From assembly GCF_032854445.1 (NCBI RefSeq), contig NC_088300.1, positions 57,634,984 to 57,698,983 on the forward strand: 64,000 bases of DNA, read 5' to 3'. Made by a program: the position numbers and the translations under genes. The DNA comes from Liolophura sinensis (taxonomy: Eukaryota; Mollusca; Polyplacophora; Chitonida; Chitonidae). How positions within the stretch are numbered: position 1 is the stretch's first letter; the number at the start of each line of letters is the position of its first letter. Shown here in pieces: positions 53,401 to 62,416 of this stretch. The notes beneath the pieces were generated by a model, which worked only from the letters and a program-made list of their open reading frames with translations, ran no database searches and was not told the origin of the DNA.

Positions 53401-56400
53401 GACACAAATCAGATGATCCACTACATTTTGCTGGTAATCTGGTTTGGATCTAGGTAATTGGGTCTCTTTGTCTGTAGTTGGGGATTGGTACATTTAAATG
53501 TTGTGGAGGCATGCACCCTTGTACTCACCCTCTCAAGTATCTTGTCAATGTCATTTTTTATGCCTTTGACAGCTTCACGGAGATTGAAGTAGAATACCTG
53601 TGGGTTTTCACTCTGGCCATTTTCATACACCTGCACAAAATTTGTACGTGGAAATCAATCACACATTTTCATTCAAAATCAACTTTATAACAACTGAAAG
53701 ATGTTGTCAAAACCAGTGAGAAAAATCTAAAACAGGATACAGAATGGCCACTGACTGACTGACAGTGGAGATGGAATTTCTTCGGTTAAAGCCTGAAGCC
53801 TTGGTCATTGCACACATGAATTCATCTACCATACCTAAAAACCACAACCTGGACTGGTGTATCTCTCATGCCAGCCAATCAGTGAACCTTATTTATCCCT
53901 TTAAGAACTTATTTTGAGATTCAAAAAACAAACAAACAAACATTCCACTTTTACCTTCAGTTTCAATCCCTGACTTCCTACAAGGCGATCATTTGCTTTC
54001 AGTTCTTTAATATGCTTCATCGTATACTCGTTCCCAATATCCTACAAAAAGAAAAAATAAAACTCATATAGTTAAAATACATGGAAAAAGCATTACTACA
54101 ATCAAGCTGTCCAACTATGCAATATGTATCTTTGAGCATTCCATAATATTCTTTTTCATCTCATCTCCAAAGAAGACATGGTCAACTTGTTTAAAACTTT
54201 ATCTTATTACATGTATGAGTTGAGTAGTTTAGATGTATGCACCTCCTGTTCCCTAATCCTTGGCTCCAGTTGTTCAATGTTTGCATCCAGCGTCTCTAGC
54301 ACAACCTCAAGCTCTTCAACTTCCCCATCAGCCTGAAATCAAGAGTTCAATCAAGTATCACTTGAGTGCCTGAAAATCTACTCCATTGTAAAGCATTCCC
54401 TTTAACATATTATGTTTTTGTAGCTACTTTCTTTGTCTGGGATTCCTCTGTGCTTCATCTATATTCCAAACAGAACCAAAACCAGAGCATGCTATTAAAA
54501 TAAAAATCGTATGATGTTTGGTATAAAGCTGTCAACAAAATTCAACTGACCATTTCTAAAGCCTCATAGACTTCCTCCTCTGATAATGTCAGGATAGATG
54601 GAATGGTCACTCGTTCCTTCTCACCATCCTTAGCATACACCAGCTACAAAATAAGCAAGTTTGTGAGGTCCTGGGTTAGAATAGTTTTAATTAACTAAAT
54701 TAACCACAACATACAAGTCAATGACAATCTTACCAGTACTTCTCAATCAAAATCAACCATGACTCTGTATAGTCAATCTACACAAACTAGCATCATGAGA
54801 TACTTGGTACAGGTTTACATATCAAAAACAAACAAAAAATATTACTTAATACATTTTCATTCTCTAAGATGGAGAAGAAAAATTTACTCACATTGGACTT
54901 ATAAGTTTTGGTTTCCTTAACTTTCTTTTTCACATATTTCTTCAGATAGATGCTGTAATCATATGCCCCTTTGGGGTCAAAGCCTTCCCCCGTTGACACC
55001 CACACTGGTCCAAAGATAGGGGCTCCTCCTGGCTGTAGGCAAGAGTCCACTACTGGGGCTGAAAAGTTTGTCATCCAACATCATGTAATATCTGATCCAT
55101 TGTACCACTGGCACATTTACTAGTTCCATAGTGGAACGTTACCCCAAAACTTCTAATAAAGGGAAACACAGTGTTAAAGCTGCAAGCTTCAGTCCATGTT
55201 ATAGTTAGGGGGGGGGGGGGGGGGGAGGGAAGGGGGAACAACTCCACATGTTCTAATCTGCAGACATAACCATTGTACGCATCTAAATGCATCCTGCATG
55301 TGAATTTTAAACCGGTGACTCCACATCAGTTTTCTTTCTTCAAGTATTTGACTTAAAATATAGGCAGACTAACAAATGGGCCTTGACAATATTCACTGAA
55401 GTTTCAGGTTAGGAGGCAAAAAGGAGACCACATTTTCAATCATATGTAAACTACACACAAAATGCGCTGTACTCACTTTCTGTCAACTCTGTAATCTTTG
55501 TTCCTGTCCAGTCATACAGAATTCTGGCATGGCTTCGCAAATCAAGTCTTTGGGTACATCCAGTCAAAAACTGTCAATAAAAGTTAATGTGAGTAAATCA
55601 CTGTGAGGAGAGAATTTCACACCCTGTCTACACGATACTTGCTAACATCATTTCAAAATTCAGTTAGTAGGGATTTTTAACACACCTGTAAATGAGAATG
55701 ACAACTGATTATATACTATTTCAGTTTGAAAGGATTTGTTTCACTATAGATCATTCAAGTCATACATATATTACCTCAACTCTTAGTAAAACGACTAGTA
55801 CCTCAGTCATGTTGGTAAGGTCAGTCACAACTTCCACTGCTTCTGTACTCTTTCCATTTCTAAATACCATCACTCTCACTTTCTTGTTATCTAGTAAAGC
55901 TCTAAAAAACAAACAAATAGTGTCTCATATATAAAGCAACAATACAATGGTACATTATTCACAACAAAAATTTCTACAAATTTTATAAGAAATTCAGTTG
56001 ATCCACGGATAAGTTTCACGTAATACACAAGTAGTGTAACTCCGCAAAACGAAAACTTTATTTTGACTCAATATGATGACTAAGAAGATGATGATGGTAT
56101 AATATAATGCTGAAATACAGAGTTTAAAGCTAAGAAACTCCACCTAGAAAAAAGAATCTGTTTCCAGGCATTTTTTGGATCAAATTACACTGGTTTCATC
56201 TCATAATGTACCACAAAGATTTCCCATACCTCATCCTCTTTGACAGGCATGTTCTAGTTTTCTTCTTTTTCCCATAATCAGGTAATACAACACCAGACAT
56301 TGTCCAGGCAGCTCCATGTTTTAATATTGTGTTGCCTGAAATTCAAAAATCAGCAATAAATAAAATTTTAATTTCACTAAAATTGTCACTTTCAACATTA

Positions 56401-59400
56401 TAATCAAAAGGACCTATTAATTTATTACGCTGACTTTCTATGCTGTACCTATGAGTATTTAACTTACATTTGTATATGATATCAGGTTTATGAACAAGGA
56501 ACTGTATATACATCAGAGAGCTACACACTATCACACATTTGACAAGCCTCCAGATATAAATCCATAAGTCAGTGTGCGCTAAATACATTATCTAACAAAG
56601 CTACAGTTTTAGAAGAATATTCTGAAATTTATTTATACTTTTGAGTATAGAGTTAACATTCAAGGTCGTTTTTTAGAGAATAATATTATATACTACAGCC
56701 AAGTGCATTTCACAAAGCAGTCAAGCAATGATATTGTCCTTCAAAACGATGACCCTCTACATTTTTAAAATATGCACTTAGGCCTCCGTGGGAAGGTCTG
56801 TAGCAACCTGCAGATGGTCGTGCGTTTGCTCCCCACTGTGATCAGTTTCCTCCATCCATAATGCTGACTGCTGTTGTATGTAGTGAAATATTCTTGAGTA
56901 TGGCATAAAATACCAACCAAACAATAAATACACAGTGCTACAGGTAATTTTTTGTAAGAGGCTTTGAAAGAGAGGGAATACATTATTTTTGCCTTTCCAA
57001 GTAGGCTATACCTCAGAACACATTTTTTTTTTTCTCAATACTCAACATGATTTTTGTGTCATGATTTTATTGGAGATTTAATTTAGATTTTGGTAGGGAT
57101 GTCTGCTTTAAATCTCCCATGTACACTAGCTTTCGGGAACTTAAGCATACACACAAATCTTTGGGCACATACAGTATGCTCTGCTTTAATTTTAGAAGCA
57201 TATGATCTAATTTTTGCAAGCGTATTTATGCCTTTACCCCCCATATAAGCAGACTGATAGAGTAAGCACTGTCTAAACTCACGCCTGGCAGTTGTGTATG
57301 GGCACTTGTAATTTTCCCCAGTAGATATATAGATCTCTCCTCCCCGTGGTATATCAGAAGCCGTGAAGATCTCTATACCATCCTCCAGAAACACACGCCT
57401 GGCAGCAAATCCCAAACGAAGCTTATCTGTGCAGATTTCCAACAGCTGAAAAGTAGTAAGAAAATTTCACTGATTACATCAGGCTAAGCATAGCCTTATT
57501 TCAGTCAAGACTAACAAATCTGTCTCCTTAATCTGTCCTTATGCTCTTCTATGGCTTTACCAACTCAATGAATCACTGATTATGTTACACACTCTTGATC
57601 GTAGAATTTACAAATGTAACATCATTGTAAGTAATAAGGACACATCTTGTGAAATCTTGGAGTAGCAAATCTTCCAAGTAAGAATATTCATTTTTTAAAC
57701 TCCTAAAGAAGGGGATTCGCAAAAAACACACAGAATATTTAACCTTATACCTCTATCCCACCAAAGAAGTTCTCATTACGTTCTTAAAATTACTGCCGGA
57801 CGGGCTCAAACTGCGTACAAACAGTGTGGACATCTTAGCAACTTTTTATGGTCTTTCTTACAAACTTTCTTAGGGATGTTCGGATTGGAAGGGTGCTCTA
57901 GAACTTCAACCCTGCTTGAAATTTTTCTTGTGGTCATCCCATTCTGATTTTGAGACAGAGTGACAACATACTTAAAATGAGATGGAAGTACTATGCACGG
58001 AATTGCCATACTTTGAACCTGTTAGGGGTGTGTTATGACATGGTGCAGTCAGGCATCAAGTGTAGTACTTGTGCACACCCAAGGGATCCATTTGTACCTC
58101 ATTCATCCCGTTCGCAGACAGACCCAACTTGTCCCAGGTAATCGACTTGATGTGTTGATGTGCATCATATTTTAGACATCGTTTGCCCAATGTCACGTTC
58201 TGCGTCAACCACATCCCGTTTTACAAATTGTTTTAGGACGCACTGGACGTTTTGAGAACTACTTTGGTTCTGATCAGCTCTGATGTCCTCTGAATGCCAA
58301 CACAGACGTGAAACACTCTTGACTGAGTATGGTGTTAAACAACAATCAATCAGTCTTTACATATTTTTATGATCTACCATTACATTGAAGAAAATCTGCC
58401 CATCAAATGAAATGCTAACCAAAGTGAATTCTTTATAAACATAACAAAAGTACCCACCATTTTCATGTTTGCTGCAGCAACCTTGACTGGACTATCCCTG
58501 GAGCCATTTTTATACGCTGTCACAACTATTGTGTGAGGCTGTTGTTTGTAAAGAGCTTTGGATCTCCTACCTGTGATCGAAAAATACAACACCTGACTCA
58601 AAGTTTACTTAAACTTTTGGTCAAACTCTTACAATTAGCAGTAAGTCTTTGCAAAACTATTTTTCCTGAACACTGTCTTTGGTGTACAAGCTGGTACATT
58701 ACATGTGGAAAAGTTTGTTAATAGCTTGCAAAAGGTTAATGGGCCCTCTGATGTCCTCTGAATGCCAACACAGACATGAAACACTCTTGACTGAGTATGG
58801 TGTTAAACAACAATCAATCAGTCTTCACATATTTTTATGATCTAACATCAACATGTATATGAGTCACTGCAATCAGAACACCAACTGAAGTCCGAAACTA
58901 AGAAAAAAGATTTTCCAAAACAAACTGTTAGCCAATTATAGACTTACCAGATTCTGGCCTAAGAGATAACTTTGCCCAGGAATTCCCTGACCAGGGTCTA
59001 CAAAATATCATGACAGTGGCACATAAGTGGTCAGCACATCAGTTACAATTTTCATACGTACTACTGTATATGTCCATGCAGATTTCCCCCATTAAATATC
59101 CAATATGCACACCAAGTTGACAAGGGGTGTGGATGTATCTCAACAGCTGATGTCTCAACCACAACCAACAAAAATAGCAAAATAAACGATCCTATAAAAC
59201 AAATGTAAATCAGAGATGAATATTTAATGTACGCCGCTGAGGGTGTACATTTCTTACCTGACCCGGTGTACAGGAGCACTTGCTGGTCTCATTCTGATCT
59301 TCTTGATGGGCTCCTCACGGGGTGTGGCTGGGTCCCATAAGTTAGGGTCTGCTATAAACTTGGCATCTATCTTAGGTTTGACTCTCATGGCTGTTTGTGG

Positions 59401-60112
59401 ACGTGTGTGTACTTGAGCAGACCGAGGTCGCTGTCTCCTTCCCTTTCTGCTATTGTTGAACTGTTGATTATTTGTTGGAACAACTCTTAATGAGTAGGGA
59501 GATGGATCATGTCTGTTGGAGAAACAATTATCTATTAACAGAACAGTTTAAAAAATTTGTCTCAAGTGCCAATGTGTTAAAGTGTAAATGTTTGATACAA
59601 TACATATCCATAGCTCCAAATGGAAACTGCTGTTTGTGCTATGAACAAAGTCACACTATTACATTACACCATAATAATTATGACAACGGAACATCATTCC
59701 TAATTTGTGATATAAGAAAAAATAGAGTCAGTCAGTAGGGAAAGTTTTTTTCATGGCTGATGAAAAAATAAAGATGTTTAAGAAATTAACATGAGATGAA
59801 AAAAAGGAAATTCCATCAAAAGCTCCATAATTTTACAGCATGGTGCTATTTTGAAAGGTTGGTTAGGTTTTATACTACAGAAAGACAATTTTAATGATAG
59901 TCTTATGCGATGGTGCTTATTAAAGCTTACTCTCGACGAGGAGATTCTGTTTTTGTTCTCCTGAGTTCCTCCAGGTACTGGGCCACAAGTAAGTCCTCGT
60001 AGGACACCATATCTGATGCTGCTCGGTTATAGCGGAATGAAGCATCCTGGGTGGAATCTATTCTCACAGCCTGTGGTGGCCGCCCCGTCACTCGATAATT
60101 ACTTGATGTCAT
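35404..60112 (-). CDS. DCDC1: Doublecortin domain-containing protein 1 (DCDC1), complete, 40 coding exons
   Basis: Large microtubule-associated protein with doublecortin (DCX) units and ricin-B-like blocks. Exons: 59931-60112, 59258-59512, 58948-58997, 58458-58570, 57283-57445, 56230-56335, 55802-55901, 55477-55570, 54892-55058, 54551-54643, 54243-54332, 53955-54041, 53529-53630, 52603-52777, 52026-52143, 51594-51759, 50825-50956, 49504-49725, 48957-49114, 48497-48620, 47978-48065, 47617-47702, 47220-47238, 46765-47010, 46237-46393, 45190-45348, 44118-44309, 43541-43761, 43186-43256, 42738-42888, 41914-42173, 41154-41409, 39877-39975, 39566-39679, 38341-38436, 37784-37920, 37220-37315, 36395-36544, 35774-35959, 35404-35508. 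Sum 5586 nt, 1861 aa; human is about 1780. Diagnostic strings: VTAYKNGSRD, GEGFDPKGA, EQQRRFLLSQLSQDV, QWKHTDVANPEWKKL. Exon 16 donor and exon 35 acceptor are the least certain. Confidence 0.93.
38735..39410. repeat. 28-bp minisatellite in DCDC1 intron 34
   Basis: About 23 copies of TAGTTTGTACCATGTTTCAT plus AGTGCCTG, including variants with TTAAATACTGCC. A block of several units (about 38935-39090) recurs at about 39195-39350, showing higher-order duplication. Confidence 0.92.
39566..42888 (-). CDS. DCDC1: DCDC1 exons 30-34: DCX unit 5
   Basis: Exon 30 has a short Cys-rich segment (VCTSCARAMRGRCK). Exon 31 has VRPVRILAYKNGEG and GEVIIGSS. Exon 32 has MLNQCTQRLGMCNAATRLYT and MEDLVGWAVENYKS. 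A poorly conserved acidic insert follows (exons 32-33: KTDTDGQTQEKQTKSEL). Exon 34 closes the unit (VILRYPIEVWASSGKPFVSP). Confidence 0.84.
40145..40500 (-). repeat. Two SINE fragments in DCDC1 intron 32
   Basis: Tail plus 3' core in reverse at 40148-40235 (TTTATTTGATTGGTGTTTTA, then ACGGTGGCCAGCATTATGG) and again at 40385-40480 (ATTTGATGGGTGTTTTACAT, then AGCTGCTAGCATTATGGCG). Confidence 0.8.
40620..41075. mobile_element. Possible non-autonomous element with inverted repeats and a CRE cluster
   Basis: Imperfect inverted arms of about 33 bp lie at 40675-40750: GGATATTGCACAATGAAGGT on one side and ACTGTGCAATATTC on the other. A perfect 9-bp inverted pair, AAAGTGATA/TATCACTTT, lies at about 41008-41044. 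Between them several TGACGT/ACGTCA-type words cluster (40850-40955). I found no transposase, so the call is tentative. Confidence 0.35.
43186..46393 (-). CDS. DCDC1: DCDC1 exons 25-29: second ricin-B-like block
   Basis: Exon 26 carries KWPWERLINAGGDFESDDP. Exon 27 carries LVVGVADLDGQTNQVVLVKR and QRWVIKDDG. Exon 28 carries VTLQRRQTSQ and NQLWRYDAESGFISAFA. The QRW and QLW strings with the surrounding G/D turns are beta-trefoil signatures. This second block is separate from the one in exons 16-19. Confidence 0.84.
46765..48065 (-). CDS. DCDC1: DCDC1 exons 21-24: DCX unit 4 including a 19-nt microexon
   Basis: Exon 22 gives LRLAVLRNGERDKQKAVLVV and ends GPNVSN at a gtgagt donor in phase 0. Exon 24 starts two bases into a codon (LDNCTELLDLPFAARRLF). 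Only a 19-nt exon at 47220-47238 (GTRVLH plus one base) joins them in frame and gives a normal DCX spacing. It has CTGTCAG and gtaaga boundaries. The unit ends QFVHVTCGEAW, about residues 930-1010. Confidence 0.78.
48497..52143 (-). CDS. DCDC1: DCDC1 exons 15-20: first ricin-B-like block
   Basis: Exon 16 has WETCEHFPAEYD. Exon 17 has LDCSWQAESQIFMVSK. Exon 18 has the beta-trefoil QxW-type motif SSQQWIFHTDGTISS. Exon 19 has AYPDLCLTYLGG and exon 20 GQWKHTDVANPEWKKL with WPVRQDGQINE. Block order matches vertebrate DCDC1. The exon 16 end is uncertain: CGT|GTGATA (51594) was chosen on phase, but AAG|GTCGGT is also in frame. Confidence 0.82.
49704..50010. repeat. ~110-125-bp repeat spanning the exon 18 acceptor of DCDC1
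   Basis: The segment GACAATACATGTAGATGACA with GTGGAGG after it starts at 49730, and recurs at 49840 and 49964. To its left AAAGTTGCAGCAGATAT-like sequence recurs, matching the first coding bases of exon 18 and its CTCCAG acceptor. Copies are diverged and three are clear. Confidence 0.75.
51118..51367 (-). repeat. Full-length SINE in DCDC1 intron 16
   Basis: In minus orientation the head reads GGCAGAGTGGCTAAC (A box) and CGAGATCC (B box). The core follows (GGCAACCTGCGGATGG, AGTGAAATAGTCTTGAG), then the tail CACTAATCATATAAATAAAT. It is the best template here for the family. Confidence 0.85.
52444..52540. other. Long imperfect hairpin in DCDC1 intron 14
   Basis: Left arm CAGTCGCAAACTGTGCCTGG continues with CTCAATTTCC. 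The right arm's reverse complement reads CAGTCGGAAACTGTGCCTGG and continues with CACATTTTCC. The stem is about 40 bp with an apical loop of roughly 8-12 nt. The size and shape resemble a pre-miRNA or a short inverted-repeat element. No mature miRNA was recognised. Confidence 0.6.
52603..54643 (-). CDS. DCDC1: DCDC1 exons 10-14: helical linker and DCX unit 3
   Basis: Exons 10-12 encode an acidic, probably coiled-coil linker (EEEVYEALEM, ADGEVEELEVVLETLDANIE). Unit 3 begins with LKLKVYENGQS (exons 12-13). It ends in exon 14 with TLARALYDEQGNEITDVRKL and EVWLSFGEPF, about residues 495-590. All of these exons except 14 are symmetric, phase 0-0, and so could be skipped without changing frame. Confidence 0.87.
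54892..56335 (-). CDS. DCDC1: DCDC1 exons 6-9: DCX unit 2
   Basis: VRVMVFRNGKSTEAVEVV (exon 7), FLTGCTQRLDLRSHARILYD (exon 8) and GPVWVSTGEGFDPKG (exon 9) span about residues 290-410. Exon 6 carries the conserved WTMSGVVLPDYGKKKK stretch between units 1 and 2. Exon 7 has two in-frame donors 27 bp apart (55802 and 55775). The first gives the usual DCX spacing and was used. Confidence 0.87.
55208..55225 (+). repeat. Poly-G tract in DCDC1 intron 8
   Basis: Eighteen consecutive G followed by an interrupted G-rich run. The transcript of the minus-strand gene would carry poly-C here. Confidence 0.95.
56785..56935 (+). repeat. SINE copy in DCDC1 intron 5
   Basis: Core GGGAAGGTCTGTAGCAACCT, CTGACTGCTGTTGTATGTAG and TGAAATATTCTTGAGTATGG, then an ACCAACCAAACAATAAAT tail. 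Confidence 0.85.
57283..59512 (-). CDS. DCDC1: DCDC1 exons 2-5: basic N-terminal linker and DCX unit 1
   Basis: Exon 2 encodes an Arg-rich linker with RPRSAQVHTRP and RPASAPVHRV; the latter parallels RPVSAPV in the vertebrate protein. Exon 3 is only 50 nt (WSGNSWAKLSLRPES). Exons 4-5 carry the first DCX unit (about residues 170-250): VVTAYKNGSRD, LLEICTDKLRLGFAARRVFL and GGEIYISTGE. The basic linker before the first unit could contact acidic tubulin tails (inference). Confidence 0.88.
58278..58376 (+). repeat. 99-bp direct repeat, copy 1, 3' side of DCDC1 exon 4
   Basis: Begins CTCTGATGTCCTCTGAATGC and ends TATTTTTATGATCTA. It differs from the copy at 58746-58844 at two positions that I can see. 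The segment includes a TE-like end (GTGTTAAACAACAATCAATC). Confidence 0.9.
58746..58844 (+). repeat. 99-bp direct repeat, copy 2, 5' side of DCDC1 exon 4
   Basis: Near-identical to 58278-58376 (97 of 99 by eye). Exon 4 lies between the two copies, whose starts are 468 bp apart. Confidence 0.9.
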
Positions 60113-60394
60113 TGTGAATATGAACTATAAATCAACGAAAGTACTAGTAACACATATCTGTTTACATGATTATTTAAGAAAAAGCATCTTTACATGTAGA
60201 TCTGCAGGTATATCATTAAAAAACTTTGAGTGGGAAAACATGTGCTCATGAATTATCTTTATACCAATGTGGTCACTGCAACAAAACATTCATATATAAA
60301 TTTTAAAAAAACAAAACAAAAAAAAACATGCACTGTATTGTCTTGATTACATTGTTTTCATGGCTGTAATAAATCTATTCTAAATCGAGTAGGG

Positions 60395-60690
60395 ACGTAT
60401 GGTGGCAGTGCGGTAGGTGCTAAAAGCAGGTCTTTAGGTTGCCGTCTTTCATTTGTGCAAGGCTTCAATAAAAACAAAATCGGCCTGAACCATCGTTGAG
60501 TACGAAATTAACATTGTAAGTGTCGCATGCTGGCTTCCTCTCTGGACGTACACGGGAAGGTCTGACAGCAACCTGCGGATGGTCGTTGGTTTCCCAGTTT
60601 CCTCCCACCATAATGCTGGGCACCGTAGTAAAAGTGAAATATTCTTGAGTATGGCGTAAAAAAACAATCAATTAAATATATAAATTGTAA
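60395..60690 (+). repeat. SINE copy just upstream of the DCDC1 start exon
   Basis: A degraded head (GTGGCAGTGCGGTAGGTGC) is followed by a good core from 60530 (GCTGGCTTCCTCTCTGGACG, GGTCTGACAGCAACCTGCGG, AGTGAAATATTCTTGAGTAT). It lies in the intron between the 5' UTR exon and the start-codon exon. The open frames here are SINE translations. Confidence 0.8.
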
Positions 60691-62029
60691 GTGTCGAGAC
60701 TCCAATGATGCCAGGCCACTATAAGAAAAGGAGTGGGAGTCTTTCGGGGCTATTTCAGTACAAATAACAATCTGACTGCACACATATGTAGGAAAAACAA
60801 AACATAAGTTTAAGGAGTTACATGCATGTGCTGTATAATCCCTCAATACAGTTACTGCCTTAGATAACAGTCCTATGCAGTGTGTTGACATAATACAATA
60901 TACAATTAACCTAAAATAATCATTTATGCTTTCATGAAAACAAAACTTAAAATCTGCTAAATATACATGTACAAATGTGTTTTTATAAAAAGTCCAGTAG
61001 CTCCTTTCTTCTTCGCTCAAGATCAACAAAATAAGAGGTTGAGTGGATTCAGCACCTTAAAGCAAAGGTACTACTCAGTACTGAGCAAATTCAAAAAGAG
61101 TTACTACACCTATTATTGAGTATACTGATGAATATTTATTTTTTCACATATATTCGATTGGTGATTAATGCCTAAATGAAGAATTTTTCCTTGACATTAT
61201 GTTTGATGGTAGTCACGTATTTAGTTATAGTATAAGTAAAACAAGAAGGCTCCAGTAAATCACAACCTTGACAATCCTCCTAATTTAAAATAGCTGCCAA
61301 ACCAGGCTTAGCTGAATTCAAACAAGTCAAATGAGGCTCAAGGGGGCATGACACCGACTACTGCAGAGATTGACCATTGCTTAATACCACACTTTTGAAT
61401 GCTTCACTTATAAGATGTCGATCTATTTTAAGGGTGCAGGAAACCAGAGTAAACCACAAACTTTCTGTATGATTACTACAGACAGACAAATAAGCATTAA
61501 CCACTGCTTTTGTTACCAAGGCTTCTATGAGTGGGCGAAATCTACAAATTCCATGTTTCAGGCCGGGAGTGAACAACCATCGTGGCTATCACGCCACACA
61601 GCCAGTGGTAAAATGTATGAGATGCAAGGGCCGTTGTATTAGAATAAAATATTTATTTATTTTGACATTCGTCAGTGTCCCTAAAAAAAAAAAAAATTAT
61701 GGATGCCTTTTTTGAATGTTTATAGGCCTTTGTAATTGTGTGACTGAAGGACTCAATGGATACATGCACAAAAGCAGATAGACCTTTGTAATTATCCTGA
61801 AACTGAGAAATGCGTATAAGAAACGATGGACAGGAGAGCAAACATTAACTGTTACAGCAGATCGTAACTTCATTAGTGTGAACAACAAAATTTCACTACC
61901 GCTCAATCGAGCACCTGTGTGTGTCACTCCCGGACGAACACTAATCTCGCGTCCAGAAATAAGTGATCTAAGCAAAAAAAAAAACCCAAAACATACACCT
62001 CACAGACATTTGTGTGCTATCGTACTCAC

Positions 62030-62130
62030 CTTAAAACTGAATTAAAAACACATAAACTGATAAATACTGATTAAAACCGTGAACTTAGGCTGTCTTGACG
62101 TCTGCAGACATTTCCTCCATTTTGAAATAT
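62030..62130 (-). other. DCDC1: Probable DCDC1 5' UTR exon
   Basis: A strong minus-strand donor (TTTTAAG|GTGAGTAC) lies at 62030. The start-codon exon has an upstream acceptor (GATTTATAG|TTCATATTCACAATG) at about 60126, which implies a spliced 5' UTR. The right end is a guess. No coding function is implied. Confidence 0.45.
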
Positions 62131-62317
62131 TTTGATGGATCACCTTGGAGATGACGTCACATGGTACGGGCTAAATATTTCTAAAGTGTATAATTCATTC
62201 ATAAATTTTTGGGTATAATTAAATGATAAATATTTATGGAGTGTCGATCAGAAAATAATTTTTAGAAACATAATTATGGTCACGTGACCAACAAGTGGGT
62301 GTCGCTTTGCCGTGCAA
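62131..62317. promoter_or_regulatory. Possible bidirectional promoter region
   Basis: Lies between the inferred DCDC1 UTR exon and a possible divergent exon. It contains GATGACGTCACATGG (CRE-like, near 62150) and TGGTCACGTGACC (a CACGTG palindrome, near 62280). CRE and E-box motifs are common in divergent housekeeping-type promoters. The assignment is inference. Confidence 0.4.
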
Positions 62318-62416
62318 ATGGCGGATATGTTCGGTGTGGGAAACACCTCCCTGCTTTGAAAGCGCCTCGGAGGTCATTTAAGCAGCTGTTACTCGAGTAT
62401 TTACTTCTGGAGAAAG
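62318..62416 (+). other. Candidate divergent first exon with a 13-codon open frame
   Basis: An ATG in a CAAATGGCGGATATG context opens a frame of only 13 codons (MADMFGVGNTSLL, stop at 62357). A strong donor AGAAAG|GTGAGC follows at 62416. This fits a 5' UTR exon with an upstream ORF, or the first exon of an unrecognised gene running off the right edge. It is not supported by homology. Confidence 0.3.

Noticed and set aside
60508-61029. 173-codon minus-strand open frame
   Set aside because: Its C-terminal part is a reverse translation of the SINE at 60530-60690. Nothing conserved was seen in the rest.
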